A stretch of DNA of 44,893 nucleotides from Clostridiales bacterium. GTDB lineage: Bacteria > Bacillota > Clostridia > Lachnospirales > Lachnospiraceae. Below are positions 27,571 to 36,543 of this stretch, one piece after another (positions within the stretch are counted from its first letter, which is position 1; every line of letters begins with the position of its first letter). The position numbers were made by a program, and so were the translations under genes. Where the stretch lies: NCBI GenBank assembly GCA_021202015.1, contig JAJQDV010000018.1, positions 5,040 to 49,932 on the forward strand, in the 5' to 3' direction. Under the pieces are notes generated by a model that did not search any database, was not told the DNA's origin, and was given only the letters and a program-made list of their open reading frames with translations.

Positions 27571-27963
27571 ATGAGCCGGAGAGATGTCAGGGAAGAGATA
27601 TTTAAGCTCCTGTTTCTGATAGAGTTCCATGCGAAAGAGGATGTGGACGGACAGCTGTCTTTTGGTATCGCGAATCTGCATGCGGACGAGAAGGATACCG
27701 CATATATCGAGCGAAAGATCCGGGATATCTGTCAGCATCTGGATGAGATCGACACCCTGATCAATGCTCATGCCGAGAGGTGGAAGACCAGCCGTATGGC
27801 GAAGGCGGAGCTGGCGATCATCCGTCTGGCGGTTTATGAGATGAAATATGAGAAAGAGATTCCGGTGTCCGTCGCGATCAATGAGGCCGTGGAGCTGGCG
27901 AAGATATACGGCGCGGACCATGGTCCCGGCTTTGTGAACGGAATCCTGGCGAAGCTGGTATGA
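27571..27963 (+). CDS. nusB: Transcription antitermination factor NusB
   Basis: RNA-binding helical protein that acts with NusE (S10) in antitermination complexes, mainly on rRNA operons. The ATG at 27571 (GGGAGGAG upstream) gives 130 residues with the characteristic SRRDVREEIFKLLFLIEF start and the C-terminal VSVAINEAVELAKIYG and PGFVNGILAKL segments. An in-frame TTG at 27541 would add ten residues that precede the ribosome binding site and are unlikely. It overlaps xseA by ATGA and opens the nusB-xseA-xseB-ispA-dxs-tlyA-nadK cluster typical of Clostridia. Confidence 0.95.
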   Translation: MSRRDVREEIFKLLFLIEFHAKEDVDGQLSFGIANLHADEKDTAYIERKIRDICQHLDEIDTLINAHAERWKTSRMAKAELAIIRLAVYEMKYEKEIPVSVAINEAVELAKIYGADHGPGFVNGILAKLV

Positions 27964-29207
27964 AGGGCAGTGTCTATACCGTCGGGCAGGTCAACGCCTA
28001 CATTAAAAATATGTTCGACCAGGATTTTATGATGAACCATCTCTCTGTGAGCGGCGAGGTTTCGAACTGCAAATATCACTCCTCCGGACATATTTACTTT
28101 ACGTTAAAGGATTCGACGGGTGTACTCTCCGCTGTCATGTTTGCCGGTTCAAGGCGGACGGGACTTTCTTTCCCCATGAAAGCGGGGGACAAGGTCGTCG
28201 TTCTCGGATCTGTCCGCGTCTATGAGCGGGACGGGAGATATCAGCTCTACGCGGAGCAGATTCTCCTGCAGGGTTCCGGCCTGCTTTGGCAGCAATACGA
28301 GGCGCTGAAGGCACAGCTCGAGGAGATGGGGATGTTTTCCCCGGAGTACAAGCAGCCGATCCCTAAGTACGCGTCCCGCATCGGAGTGGTGACGGCGCCC
28401 ACAGGAGCCGCGGTGCAGGATATCCGCAATATTTCCCGTCGGCGGAATCCGTTTGTGCAGCTGATTCTCTATCCGGCGCAGGTACAGGGCGAGGGCGCTG
28501 CGGCGTCCGTTGTGAACGGGATTCACGCGCTGGAGCAGCGGGACGTGGATGTGATCATCGTGGGGCGCGGCGGAGGCTCGATTGAGGATCTCCGGGCGTT
28601 TAACGAGGAGATTGTGGCGCGCGCGATTTTTGACTGCCCGATACCGATCATATCCGCGGTAGGGCATGAGACGGACACCACGATCTCGGATTTTGTGGCG
28701 GATCTGCGGGCGCCGACGCCATCCGCGGCCGCTGAGCTGGCCGTGTTTGACATCCGGCGTCTTCTGGAGGATATCGATGCGCGGCGTCTGTCTCTGAACC
28801 GCCTGATGAGTGACCGGCTGGAGCAGGGGGAGAGCCGGATCCGGCAGTATGAATTAAGGCTTCAGGCGCAAAATCCGCGAAACAAACTGATGGAGCACCG
28901 GCAGAGGTCGGCGGACCTGCAGGAGCGGATGCAGCGTCGGATTGAACAGTTCCTGACGGAGAAGAGGCATCGTCTGCAGCTTTACGCTGCTTCACTGGAT
29001 ACCAATTCTCCCCTGAAAAAGCTGGAGGGCGGATACGCGTATCTGACAGGAACAGACGGACGCCGCGTCACGGGTACGACGGGCCTGCGGGAGGGCGACC
29101 GGATCCGCGGATATATGCTGGACGGAAGCTTCCGGGCGATTGTGGAGGAAGTTCATGCAGAGGGACTGCCGCATGAGAAGGAGACGGGAACGATCAGATC
29201 GGAATGA
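27960..29207 (+). CDS. xseA: Exodeoxyribonuclease VII large subunit
   Basis: Nuclease subunit that, with several XseB subunits, degrades single-stranded DNA to oligonucleotides. The 415-residue protein shows the N-terminal OB-fold (YTVGQVNAYIKNMF, HIYFTLKD), the catalytic domain (RIGVVTAPTGAAVQDI, IIVGRGGGSIEDLRAFNEE, SAVGHETDTTISDFVAD, RAPTPSAAAEL) and a long C-terminal coiled coil. The start overlaps nusB and the stop overlaps the upstream in-frame ATG of xseB, so translation is coupled to both. Confidence 0.97.
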   Translation: MKGSVYTVGQVNAYIKNMFDQDFMMNHLSVSGEVSNCKYHSSGHIYFTLKDSTGVLSAVMFAGSRRTGLSFPMKAGDKVVVLGSVRVYERDGRYQLYAEQILLQGSGLLWQQYEALKAQLEEMGMFSPEYKQPIPKYASRIGVVTAPTGAAVQDIRNISRRRNPFVQLILYPAQVQGEGAAASVVNGIHALEQRDVDVIIVGRGGGSIEDLRAFNEEIVARAIFDCPIPIISAVGHETDTTISDFVADLRAPTPSAAAELAVFDIRRLLEDIDARRLSLNRLMSDRLEQGESRIRQYELRLQAQNPRNKLMEHRQRSADLQERMQRRIEQFLTEKRHRLQLYAASLDTNSPLKKLEGGYAYLTGTDGRRVTGTTGLREGDRIRGYMLDGSFRAIVEEVHAEGLPHEKETGTIRSE

Positions 29208-29218
29208 AAGGAGATATT

Positions 29219-29497
29219 ATGCCGGAACTTAAAGCAGATACAGAGAAGAATCAGGCTCCGACGGCAACGCCGGACGGGAAACCGCCGGAGGATCGTGAAC
29301 GTCCCTTAGAGGAGCTTTTTGACGATCTTGACGGAATTCTCTCGGCCATGGGCGACCGCGAGGTCACTCTCGAGGACGCCTTTTCTCTCTATGAGAAGGG
29401 CATGAAAAAGATTCGACAGTGTAATGAAAAGCTGGATCTGGTGGAGAAAAAGATGCTGGTGATCGCGCAGGACGGGACGGAGGAGATATTCTCTTAA
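29219..29497 (+). CDS. xseB: Exodeoxyribonuclease VII small subunit
   Basis: Small helical partner of XseA. The core LEELFDDLDGIL...VTLEDAFSLYEKGMKKIRQCNEKLDLVEKKM is the whole-length family signature. An ATG at 29204 overlaps the xseA stop, but AAAGGAG lies directly after it, five bases before the ATG at 29219, so the latter is the better start (92 residues). Residues 1-30 before the core are a hydrophilic, Pro/Lys-rich extension not needed in shorter homologues. ispA follows after 82 featureless bases. Confidence 0.93.
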   Translation: MPELKADTEKNQAPTATPDGKPPEDRERPLEELFDDLDGILSAMGDREVTLEDAFSLYEKGMKKIRQCNEKLDLVEKKMLVIAQDGTEEIFS

Positions 29498-29579
29498 CCA
29501 CGGAGACTTCTGGTGGCGTTGAGGCAGCCTGCTTCGGGAGCAGAGGACTGTCTGACCGCTGAAAAAACGGAGATATTTT

Positions 29580-30467
29580 ATGAATATAAAGGAACAGATT
29601 GCGATACGTACTGCCGGGGTGGAGGAAATCCTTGCGAAGTATCTACCGGAGGAGACCGGTTTCCAGAAGACGGTGATCGAGGCGATGAACTACAGTTTTC
29701 TGGCGGGCGGCAAGCGTCTGCGGCCGATGCTGATGCAGGAGACCTGTCGGCTTTTCGGAGGCTGTGACCATGCGGTGGAGCCGTTTATGGCGGCGATCGA
29801 GATGATCCACACGTACTCGCTGATTCACGATGATCTGCCCGCGATGGATGACGACGACTATCGCCGCGGGCGGAAGACGACGCATGTGGTTTACGGGGAG
29901 GCGATGGGGATCCTCGCGGGGGACGGACTGCTGAACCTGGCGTACGAAACGGCTCTGACGGCGCTCGAATCCGAACCGCACAATCCGGGCGTGCCGGAGG
30001 CTCTTAGGATTCTGGCTCGGAATGCCGGGATCTACGGGATGCTTGGCGGACAGGTGGCGGATGTGGAGTCGGAGGGCCTGCCCGTTTCGCGGGAGAAGCT
30101 GGATTTTATTTATGCGCTGAAGACCGGGGCGCTGATCGAGTCGGCCATGCGGATCGGAGCGGTGCTCGGCGGGGCGGATGATGAGCAGCAGGGACTGGTC
30201 TCTCAGGCCGCGAAGGACGTCGGTCTGGCTTTCCAGATCCGGGATGATATCCTGGATGTCGCCGGCGATCAGCGGACGACAGGGAAACCGACAGGCAGCG
30301 ATGAGAAGAACCATAAAACGACTTATGTGACGATCCGCGGCCTGGCGGCTGCCGAAGAAGATGTGGAACGGATTTCGGAACATGCGGTCGGGATTTTGCG
30401 CGCGCTGCCCATCCGGAATGATTTTCTGATTGAATTGATAAGGTTTCTTACCAGAAGAGAAAAGTAA
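29580..30467 (+). CDS. ispA: Farnesyl diphosphate synthase (polyprenyl synthetase)
   Basis: Head-to-tail prenyltransferase that makes farnesyl diphosphate from IPP and DMAPP. The 295-residue protein carries the first aspartate-rich motif (LIHDDLPAMDDDDYRRG), the substrate-binding GGKRLRP segment and the second motif (QIRDDILDV). The chain-length region before the first motif (MIHTYSLIHDD) suits a short-chain synthase. Position between xseB and dxs is the conserved clostridial arrangement; DXS supplies the precursor pathway. GGAG precedes the ATG at a good distance. Geranyl- or geranylgeranyl-diphosphate synthase activity cannot be excluded. Confidence 0.94.
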   Translation: MNIKEQIAIRTAGVEEILAKYLPEETGFQKTVIEAMNYSFLAGGKRLRPMLMQETCRLFGGCDHAVEPFMAAIEMIHTYSLIHDDLPAMDDDDYRRGRKTTHVVYGEAMGILAGDGLLNLAYETALTALESEPHNPGVPEALRILARNAGIYGMLGGQVADVESEGLPVSREKLDFIYALKTGALIESAMRIGAVLGGADDEQQGLVSQAAKDVGLAFQIRDDILDVAGDQRTTGKPTGSDEKNHKTTYVTIRGLAAAEEDVERISEHAVGILRALPIRNDFLIELIRFLTRREK

Positions 30468-30512
30468 CAGGAATGTGATGAATGGAGTTTTACAGAGTGT
30501 TATGGAGGGGAT

Positions 30513-32411
30513 ATGTCTGTTCTGGATCTGATCAATGGGGAAAATGATATAAAAAACATACCGCAGGAGGACCTGCCGCAGCTGGCGGCGGAGATCCGGG
30601 ATTTTCTGCTGGAGCACGTCTCGAAGACGGGGGGACATCTGGCGTCCAATCTGGGCGCGGTAGAACTCACCATGGCGCTGCACCTGATCCTGGATTTTCC
30701 GATGGACAAGCTGATCTGGGATGTGGGGCATCAGTCCTACACGCACAAAATACTGACCGGCCGCAAGAATGATTTTGATCATCTCAGGCAGATGGGAGGG
30801 ATCAGCGGGTTTCCGAAGCGGTCGGAGAGCGCGTGCGACTGCTTTGACACCGGGCACAGCTCCACCTCGATCTCCGCCGGACTCGGTTTCGCGAAGGCGA
30901 GAGATCTCCAGGGGGAGTTTTACAGTGTGGTTTCCGTTCTCGGGGACGGGGCGCTGACCGGCGGACTGGCTTTTGAGGCGCTGAACAACGCTTCCAATCT
31001 CAATACGAATTTTATCATTGTACTGAATGACAACCGGATGTCCATATCCGAGAATGTCGGCGGAGTCTCGAGGCATCTGGCGTCTATCCGGATGTCGGAC
31101 GCGTATCAGGAGTTTAAGAGTGATGTGCACAGTTCGCTGGACCGTCTGCCTTACGGGGAACGTGTGGTGCGAAGGATGAATAAGGCGAAGAGCAGTTTGA
31201 AACAGCTCCTGATTCCGGGGATGCTTTTTGAAAATATGGGGATTACCTATCTCGGGCCGGTCAACGGACACAATTTATCGGACACGGTACACATCCTTCG
31301 GGAAGCGAAAAAGGTCAACGGCGCGGTGATCGTCCATGTGCAGACAGATAAGGGAAGAGGTTATCTTCCCGCGGAACTTCGGCCGAATCGTTTTCACGGA
31401 ATCGGACCGTTTGACAGGAAGACCGGGTACCCGCTGGAGGCGAAGAAAAAGCCGAATTACACGGACGTCTTTTCCGCCGTGATCTGCAAGATCGCTGAGA
31501 AAAATGAACGTATCGTCGCGGTGACGGCAGCCATGACGGACGGAACGGGGCTTCGCCGCTTCCGAAAAAAATATCCGAGCCGGTTTTTCGATGTCGGCAT
31601 CGCGGAAGGACACGCGGTGACGTTCGCGGCGGGCATGGCCGCTGCCGGGCTACATCCTGTATTCGTTGTCTATTCCTCGTTTCTGCAGAGAGGGTTTGAC
31701 GAGCTGGTTCACGATGTCTGTATCCAGAATCTGCCGGTGACGTTCGCGATCGACCGGGCGGGGCTGGTCGGGGCCGACGGAGAGACCCATCAGGGGATTC
31801 TGGATCTGTCCTATCTGTCCATGATCCCCAATATGACCGTTATGGCGCCGAAAAACAAATGGGAGCTGGCCTATATGCTCTGGTTCTGCTCCCGGTTCGA
31901 GGCTCCGGCCGCGATCCGCTATCCGCGGGGAAAGGCTTTTGACGGGCTGAAGGAATTCCGCGCGCCCATCGAGTACGGAAAGAGCGAGTGGATATTTGAG
32001 GAACGGCAGATCGTTCTTTTTGCCGTGGGAAGTATGGTGGAAACCGCGCTGGACGTCAGGGAACGGCTGCATGCGCAGGGATACGGCTGTTCTCTGGTCA
32101 ATGTCCGTTTTGTCAAGCCGATCGACCGGGAGGCGCTTCAGAAGGCGCTGGGAGACCATTCGCTCCTTGTGACAATGGAGGAGAATATACTGCTGGGCGG
32201 ATACGGGGACGCGGTCGGCGCGTATCTTGGCTCCGTCGACGCCGACATCCGCCTGCTTCGCTTCGGCATTGACGACCGGTTTATTCCGCATGGGTCCGTA
32301 CCGCAGCTTCACGAAATGGCAGGGCTGGACGCGAAGCACATTGCGGAGATGATCCTGGAGCAGTTCGGGACTGAACAGAATCCCACTGCACAGGCGCGAG
32401 GAGACGCATAA
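30513..32411 (+). CDS. dxs: 1-deoxy-D-xylulose-5-phosphate synthase
   Basis: Thiamine-diphosphate enzyme for the first step of the MEP isoprenoid pathway, joining pyruvate and glyceraldehyde 3-phosphate. The 632-residue protein has the expected segments: ASNLGAVELTMALH, WDVGHQSYTHKILTGR, the ThDP-binding GDGALTGGLAFEALNN, the FFDVGIAEGHAVTFAAGMA motif with the catalytic glutamate, and a transketolase C-terminal domain. GGAGGGG precedes the ATG. tlyA begins at the base after the stop codon. Confidence 0.97.
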   Translation: MSVLDLINGENDIKNIPQEDLPQLAAEIRDFLLEHVSKTGGHLASNLGAVELTMALHLILDFPMDKLIWDVGHQSYTHKILTGRKNDFDHLRQMGGISGFPKRSESACDCFDTGHSSTSISAGLGFAKARDLQGEFYSVVSVLGDGALTGGLAFEALNNASNLNTNFIIVLNDNRMSISENVGGVSRHLASIRMSDAYQEFKSDVHSSLDRLPYGERVVRRMNKAKSSLKQLLIPGMLFENMGITYLGPVNGHNLSDTVHILREAKKVNGAVIVHVQTDKGRGYLPAELRPNRFHGIGPFDRKTGYPLEAKKKPNYTDVFSAVICKIAEKNERIVAVTAAMTDGTGLRRFRKKYPSRFFDVGIAEGHAVTFAAGMAAAGLHPVFVVYSSFLQRGFDELVHDVCIQNLPVTFAIDRAGLVGADGETHQGILDLSYLSMIPNMTVMAPKNKWELAYMLWFCSRFEAPAAIRYPRGKAFDGLKEFRAPIEYGKSEWIFEERQIVLFAVGSMVETALDVRERLHAQGYGCSLVNVRFVKPIDREALQKALGDHSLLVTMEENILLGGYGDAVGAYLGSVDADIRLLRFGIDDRFIPHGSVPQLHEMAGLDAKHIAEMILEQFGTEQNPTAQARGDA

Positions 32412-33242
32412 ATGAAGAAGGAACGGCTGGATGTTCTTCTTGTAAAAAGAAACCTGGCGCCTTCCAGGGAGAAGGCAAAAGCGATGATCATGGCGGGCAG
32501 CGTCTTTGTGGACGGCCAGCGGGAGGACAAGGCGGGGACTTCTTTTGAGGAGAGCGCGAGGATCGAGTTCCGCGGCAGCGCCCTGAAATATGTCAGCCGC
32601 GGCGGCCTGAAGCTGGAGAAGGCCATGGAGCGGTTCGGCCTGGATCTGACCGGACTCGTCTGCATGGACATCGGCGCCTCGACCGGCGGTTTTACCGACT
32701 GCATGCTGCAGAACGGCGCTCGGAAGGTCTATGCCGTGGACGTCGGCTATGGGCAGTTCGCCTGGAAGCTGCGGCAGGACGCGCGGGTGGTCTGTATGGA
32801 AAAGAGGAATATCCGCTATGTAAAACCGGCTGATATCGGCGAGAAGCTGGATTTCGCCTCCGTGGACGTCTCCTTTATCTCTCTGACGAAGGTGCTCGGG
32901 CCGGCGGCGGAGCTTTTAAAGGACGGGGCGCAGATGGTCTGCCTGATCAAACCGCAGTTTGAGGCCGGCAGGGAGAAGGTCGGGAAAAAGGGCGTGGTCC
33001 GCGACCCGAAGGTACACTGCGAAGTTCTGGAACGGATCCTTTCCTTTGCCCGTGAGGCCGGATTTTCAGTTCTGCATCTGGATTATTCCCCGGTCAAGGG
33101 ACCGGAGGGGAATATCGAGTATCTGATCCATATAAAAAAGGATTTTTTCCTGCCTGAGACAGGAAAAGATACGGAAAACCTGCAGGAGGCGCAGATCGAC
33201 GCGGCGGCCGTGGTGGAGGCGGCGCACGCAGATCTCGATTAG
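32412..33242 (+). CDS. tlyA: TlyA-family rRNA 2'-O-methyltransferase / hemolysin-like protein
   Basis: A 276-residue protein with an N-terminal S4 domain (ERLDVLLVKRNLAPSREKAKAMI) and an FtsJ-type S-adenosylmethionine methyltransferase domain (CMDIGASTGGFTDCML, VYAVDVGYGQ, FASVDVSFISL and CLIKPQFEAGRE). The K-D-K-E residues of ribose 2'-O-methyltransferases appear in place. In mycobacteria TlyA methylates 16S and 23S rRNA, giving capreomycin sensitivity; the old name hemolysin is historical. The gene abuts dxs and lies three bases before nadK, as in many Clostridia. Confidence 0.93.
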   Translation: MKKERLDVLLVKRNLAPSREKAKAMIMAGSVFVDGQREDKAGTSFEESARIEFRGSALKYVSRGGLKLEKAMERFGLDLTGLVCMDIGASTGGFTDCMLQNGARKVYAVDVGYGQFAWKLRQDARVVCMEKRNIRYVKPADIGEKLDFASVDVSFISLTKVLGPAAELLKDGAQMVCLIKPQFEAGREKVGKKGVVRDPKVHCEVLERILSFAREAGFSVLHLDYSPVKGPEGNIEYLIHIKKDFFLPETGKDTENLQEAQIDAAAVVEAAHADLD

Positions 33243-33245
33243 GAT

Positions 33246-34100
33246 ATGAAACAATTCTTTATCATAACGAATGAACACAGGGACAGAGATCTGTCCGTCA
33301 CCCATTCCGTTCAGGACTATATTGAGGCAAAGGGCGGAAAGAGCAGCTTCTATGTGAGCAATAAGTCGGAATGGGGAAAGCACAGCTTATGTTCCCTGAA
33401 AAATCAGGATGTGGAGGCGGACTGTATCCTCGTCCTCGGCGGCGACGGCACGCTGGTGCGGGCGGCCCGCGATATGGCGCGGAACGGTGTTCCGCTGATC
33501 GGGGTGAACCTGGGAACGCTCGGTTATCTGTGCGAACTGGATATGGCGACGGTCTTTCAGGCCATCGACCGTCTGTTTGAGGATCTGTATGAGGTCGAGA
33601 GCCGTATGATGATCGAGGGCATCTGTCCTGGCGGAGAAAACGACGACGAACCTACAATGGCATTGAATGATATCGTCATCCACCGCGCGGGCAGCGCGCA
33701 GCTCATCAATCTGATCCTGATGGTCAACGGGGAGTATCTGACGACCTACAGCGCGGACGGGATGATCATATCCACGCCCACCGGCTCCACCGGATACAGC
33801 ATGTCCGCCGGGGGACCCATTGTGGATCCGAGATCGGAGCTTCTGCTGATCACGCCGATCAACCCGCAGTCTTTCACGACGCGCAGTATTGTGGTGGGCG
33901 CAGATGCGCGGATTGAGGTCATCCTCTCCAAACGGAGACTCGAACAGGATGAGGAAGCCGAGGTGACCTTCGACGGAGATCACTTTTTACATCTGAAGGT
34001 GGGCGACCGCATTCAGGTGAGGAAGGCGGAGGCATCCGCGCAGGTTCTGAGACTGAATCAGCTGAGCTTCCTGCAGATTCTCAGAAAAAAGATGACGTGA
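33246..34100 (+). CDS. nadK: NAD kinase
   Basis: Phosphorylates NAD to NADP. The 284-residue protein has the GGDGT motif (Asp67), the conserved NLGTLGYLCEL segment, NDIVIHR, the TYSADGMIISTPTGSTGYSMSAGGPI active-site region (given here in part) and the TPINPQSF element. The ribosome binding site is weak, and the start lies three bases after the tlyA stop, so translation probably depends on coupling. The stop overlaps a GTG of the argR frame, but argR most likely starts at 34124. Confidence 0.96.
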   Translation: MKQFFIITNEHRDRDLSVTHSVQDYIEAKGGKSSFYVSNKSEWGKHSLCSLKNQDVEADCILVLGGDGTLVRAARDMARNGVPLIGVNLGTLGYLCELDMATVFQAIDRLFEDLYEVESRMMIEGICPGGENDDEPTMALNDIVIHRAGSAQLINLILMVNGEYLTTYSADGMIISTPTGSTGYSMSAGGPIVDPRSELLLITPINPQSFTTRSIVVGADARIEVILSKRRLEQDEEAEVTFDGDHFLHLKVGDRIQVRKAEASAQVLRLNQLSFLQILRKKMT

Positions 34101-34123
34101 AACGCGGAATGAATGGAGTTTTC

Positions 34124-34567
34124 ATGAAAGAAAAACGACACGCAATGATATTGGAGATCATTCGAAGACAGAATGTCGGGACGCAGGAGGAACTCTGTGA
34201 AATTTTGAACAGCGAGGGCTATTCCGTGACGCAGGCGACCGTCTCCCGCGACATCCGGGAACTGAATCTGACGAAGATTTCCGCAGGCGGAGGACAGAAA
34301 AAATACGTTCTGCTTTACGATGCGGAGGATGAGCTGGGTGAAAAATACCGCCGCGTCTTCCGGGACGGGGTGGTTTCCATCGACACGGCGCAGAACATCC
34401 TGGTGATCCGTACCGTATCCGGCATGGCCATGGCTGTGGCGGCCGCGATTGACATGATGGACTGTCAGGAGATCGTCGGCAGTATCGCCGGGGACGATAC
34501 GATCATGTGCGCGGTGCGGACATCCGACGAGGCGCTGGCCCTGATGCGCCGGTTTCAGAGGCTGTGA
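34124..34567 (+). CDS. argR: Arginine repressor ArgR/AhrC
   Basis: Hexameric repressor/activator that senses L-arginine and controls arginine synthesis and breakdown. The 147-residue protein has a winged-helix DNA-binding domain with the diagnostic YSVTQATVSRDIRELNL helix and a C-terminal oligomerisation domain in which GDDTIMCAVRT carries the arginine-binding region. TGGAG lies five bases before the ATG at 34124; an upstream in-frame GTG at 34097 overlapping nadK would add nine residues. No ARG-box was searched for successfully in the window. The last codons are repeated about 51 bases downstream. Confidence 0.93.
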   Translation: MKEKRHAMILEIIRRQNVGTQEELCEILNSEGYSVTQATVSRDIRELNLTKISAGGGQKKYVLLYDAEDELGEKYRRVFRDGVVSIDTAQNILVIRTVSGMAMAVAAAIDMMDCQEIVGSIAGDDTIMCAVRTSDEALALMRRFQRL

Positions 34568-34600
34568 GGATGCCCGATCCGCTGTTTGTCTCCCGTACAT

Positions 34601-34615
34601 CGGTTTCAGAGGCTG
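34601..34615 (+). repeat. 15-bp copy of the argR 3' end
   Basis: CGGTTTCAGAGGCTG at 34550-34564, covering the last codons of argR, recurs exactly at 34601-34615 in the gap before recN. In the matching frame it again reads RFQRL, but without the stop codon. The rest of the gap holds nothing recognisable except the recN ribosome binding site. Confidence 0.8.
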
Positions 34616-34691
34616 CAGGAGCAGGCAGTTATGATTTGTAAGGAAGAGCATCCGTCCGCTTTGGAAAATGAGAGAGTAGAAAGGATTGCAT

Positions 34692-36374
34692 ATGTTACTG
34701 AGTCTTCATGTGAAGAACCTTGCCCTGATCGAGGAAGCCGAGGTCGATTTCGGACCGGGATTAAACATCCTGACGGGAGAGACCGGGGCCGGGAAATCCA
34801 TCCTGATCGGTTCGGTCAATCTGGCGCTCGGGGGAAAGGCGCAGAAGGGCCTGCTTCGGGAGGGTGCGCTGTACGCCCTGGTCGAGCTGACATTTTCCGT
34901 GGAACAGCCGCAGCAGATACAGGCTTTGCAGGAACTGGATATCGTTCCGGAGGACGGTCAGATACTTATGACGCGGAAACTTCTGGCCAACGGCAGAAGC
35001 GTCTGCAGGATTAATTCGGAGACCGTTTCCGCCGCGGTGATGCGCAGTGCCGCTTCTCTTCTCATCGATATTCACGGGCAGCATGAACACCAGTCGCTGC
35101 TGACCCGGAAAAATCATATCCGATATCTGGACGCCCGGGCGAAGAAGGACCTGGAGGACAGGAAAAAGGAGATGGCATCCTGTTATCACACGTATACGCA
35201 ATGTAAAAAGCTTTTGGAGGAGGCGTCCCTGGATGAGGAACAGCAGAACAGGGAGCTGTCTTTTCTGCAGTATGAGATCGACGAGATCGCGCAGGCGGAT
35301 CTGCAGCCGGGAGAGGATGAGCAGCTGGAAAAGGATTTTCGCAGGCTTTCCCATGGGCGGAAGATTCTGGACGCCCTGTCGGAATGCAGAGAACTCTGTT
35401 CGGACGGCTCCGACAGTGTTTCGGATACACTCGGAAGAGCGGTTCGCGCCCTGCTGCATGCCGCGGAGTACGATGAGCGGGTCGGCGCTCTTTCCGATCA
35501 GCTGCAGGAGATTGACAGCCTGGTCAGCGACTTCAACCGGGATCTGTGCAGCTATACGGATGATTTTGAGTTTTCGGATGCGCTTTTTGCGGAGATTTCA
35601 CACCGTCTGGATCAGATCAACCGCTTAAAATCAAAATACGGGAAAACGATCGAACATATCCTGGATCAGAAAGCGCAGAAGGAGGCGGAGGTTGAAAAAC
35701 TGCTTCATTATGAAGAGTACCGCAGAGAGCTGGAGGAAAAGCTGTCGGTAAGCGAGCGTGCGCTGTCGGACATTTCCGATGAGGTTTCCCGGATAAGAAA
35801 ATCTGTGGCCCCGGTATTCGAACAGGAAATGATCCGGTCCATGAAGGCGCTGAATTTTAATGACGTTCGCCTGAAGCTGGAGTTTTCTCAGTCGGATCAC
35901 TACACGGAGAACGGCCGGGACGACGTACGTTTCCTGATCTCCGCCAATCCGGGCGAACCGATGAAGCCGCTGGATTCGGTCGCTTCCGGCGGGGAGCTTT
36001 CCCGTATCATGCTGGCTTTAAAGACCGTGCTGGCGGAGAATGATGACATGGAGACGCTGATTTTTGATGAGATCGACAGCGGGATCAGCGGGCGGACGGC
36101 ACAGAAGGTGGCGGAGAAGATGAAACAGACGGGCGCGAACCATCAGGTCATCTGCATCACACACCTTCCGCAGATCGCGGCCATGGCGGATTTTCATTTT
36201 TTAATTGAAAAAACATCGGACGATATGTCGACGATCTCCCGGATCCGATCCCTGGATCGGGAGGAAAGCATTCTCGAACTCGCGCGGATGCTCGGCGGCA
36301 GGGAGATCACGGACATGGTGATGCGGACCGCGCGCGAGATGAAGGAGATGGCTGCGGATTGCGTTTTAAAATAA
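34692..36374 (+). CDS. recN: DNA repair protein RecN
   Basis: SMC-like ATPase that gathers at double-strand breaks. The 560-residue protein has Walker A GETGAGKS (residues 29-36), two long coiled-coil arms in the middle, the ABC signature region (SVASGGELSRIMLALK) and Walker B (TLIFDEIDSGISG), followed by ICITHLPQIAAMAD. The ATG at 34692 has AGAAAGGA six bases upstream; a TTG two codons earlier is less likely. Adjacent argR and recN is a conserved Firmicute pairing. A terminator follows. Confidence 0.96.
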   Translation: MLLSLHVKNLALIEEAEVDFGPGLNILTGETGAGKSILIGSVNLALGGKAQKGLLREGALYALVELTFSVEQPQQIQALQELDIVPEDGQILMTRKLLANGRSVCRINSETVSAAVMRSAASLLIDIHGQHEHQSLLTRKNHIRYLDARAKKDLEDRKKEMASCYHTYTQCKKLLEEASLDEEQQNRELSFLQYEIDEIAQADLQPGEDEQLEKDFRRLSHGRKILDALSECRELCSDGSDSVSDTLGRAVRALLHAAEYDERVGALSDQLQEIDSLVSDFNRDLCSYTDDFEFSDALFAEISHRLDQINRLKSKYGKTIEHILDQKAQKEAEVEKLLHYEEYRRELEEKLSVSERALSDISDEVSRIRKSVAPVFEQEMIRSMKALNFNDVRLKLEFSQSDHYTENGRDDVRFLISANPGEPMKPLDSVASGGELSRIMLALKTVLAENDDMETLIFDEIDSGISGRTAQKVAEKMKQTGANHQVICITHLPQIAAMADFHFLIEKTSDDMSTISRIRSLDREESILELARMLGGREITDMVMRTAREMKEMAADCVLK

Positions 36375-36456
36375 AGTACTAACCGTGCGGCCGGTAACAG
36401 GATATGGCAGATACGGAAAGAACATACAGAGTGTAAAACGAAAAAAGAACTATACT

Positions 36457-36488
36457 AAAAGAGGGTACAAAAAAGTATCCTCTTTTTT
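36457..36488 (+). terminator. Rho-independent terminator after recN
   Basis: AAAAGAGGGTAC pairs with GTATCCTCTTTT (one G-U pair) and the T run continues to 36488. It ends the nusB-recN gene series. Confidence 0.85.
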
Positions 36489-36517
36489 CTTCTGCATATA
36501 AATCAGAAGAAATTTTT
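36487..36517 (+). other. Second hairpin directly after the recN terminator
   Basis: TTCTTCTG (36487-36494) pairs with CAGAAGAA (36504-36511), followed by a T run at about 36513-36517. It overlaps the tail of the terminator and may be a backup terminator or a leader element of spoIVB. Confidence 0.55.
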
Positions 36518-36543
36518 GACCTGAGAGGAGACACAGTAAAATC

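Noticed and set aside
34586-35014. 142-codon open frame before and into recN
   Set aside because: It overlaps the start of recN in another frame; its RFQRL segment is only the duplicated argR end.
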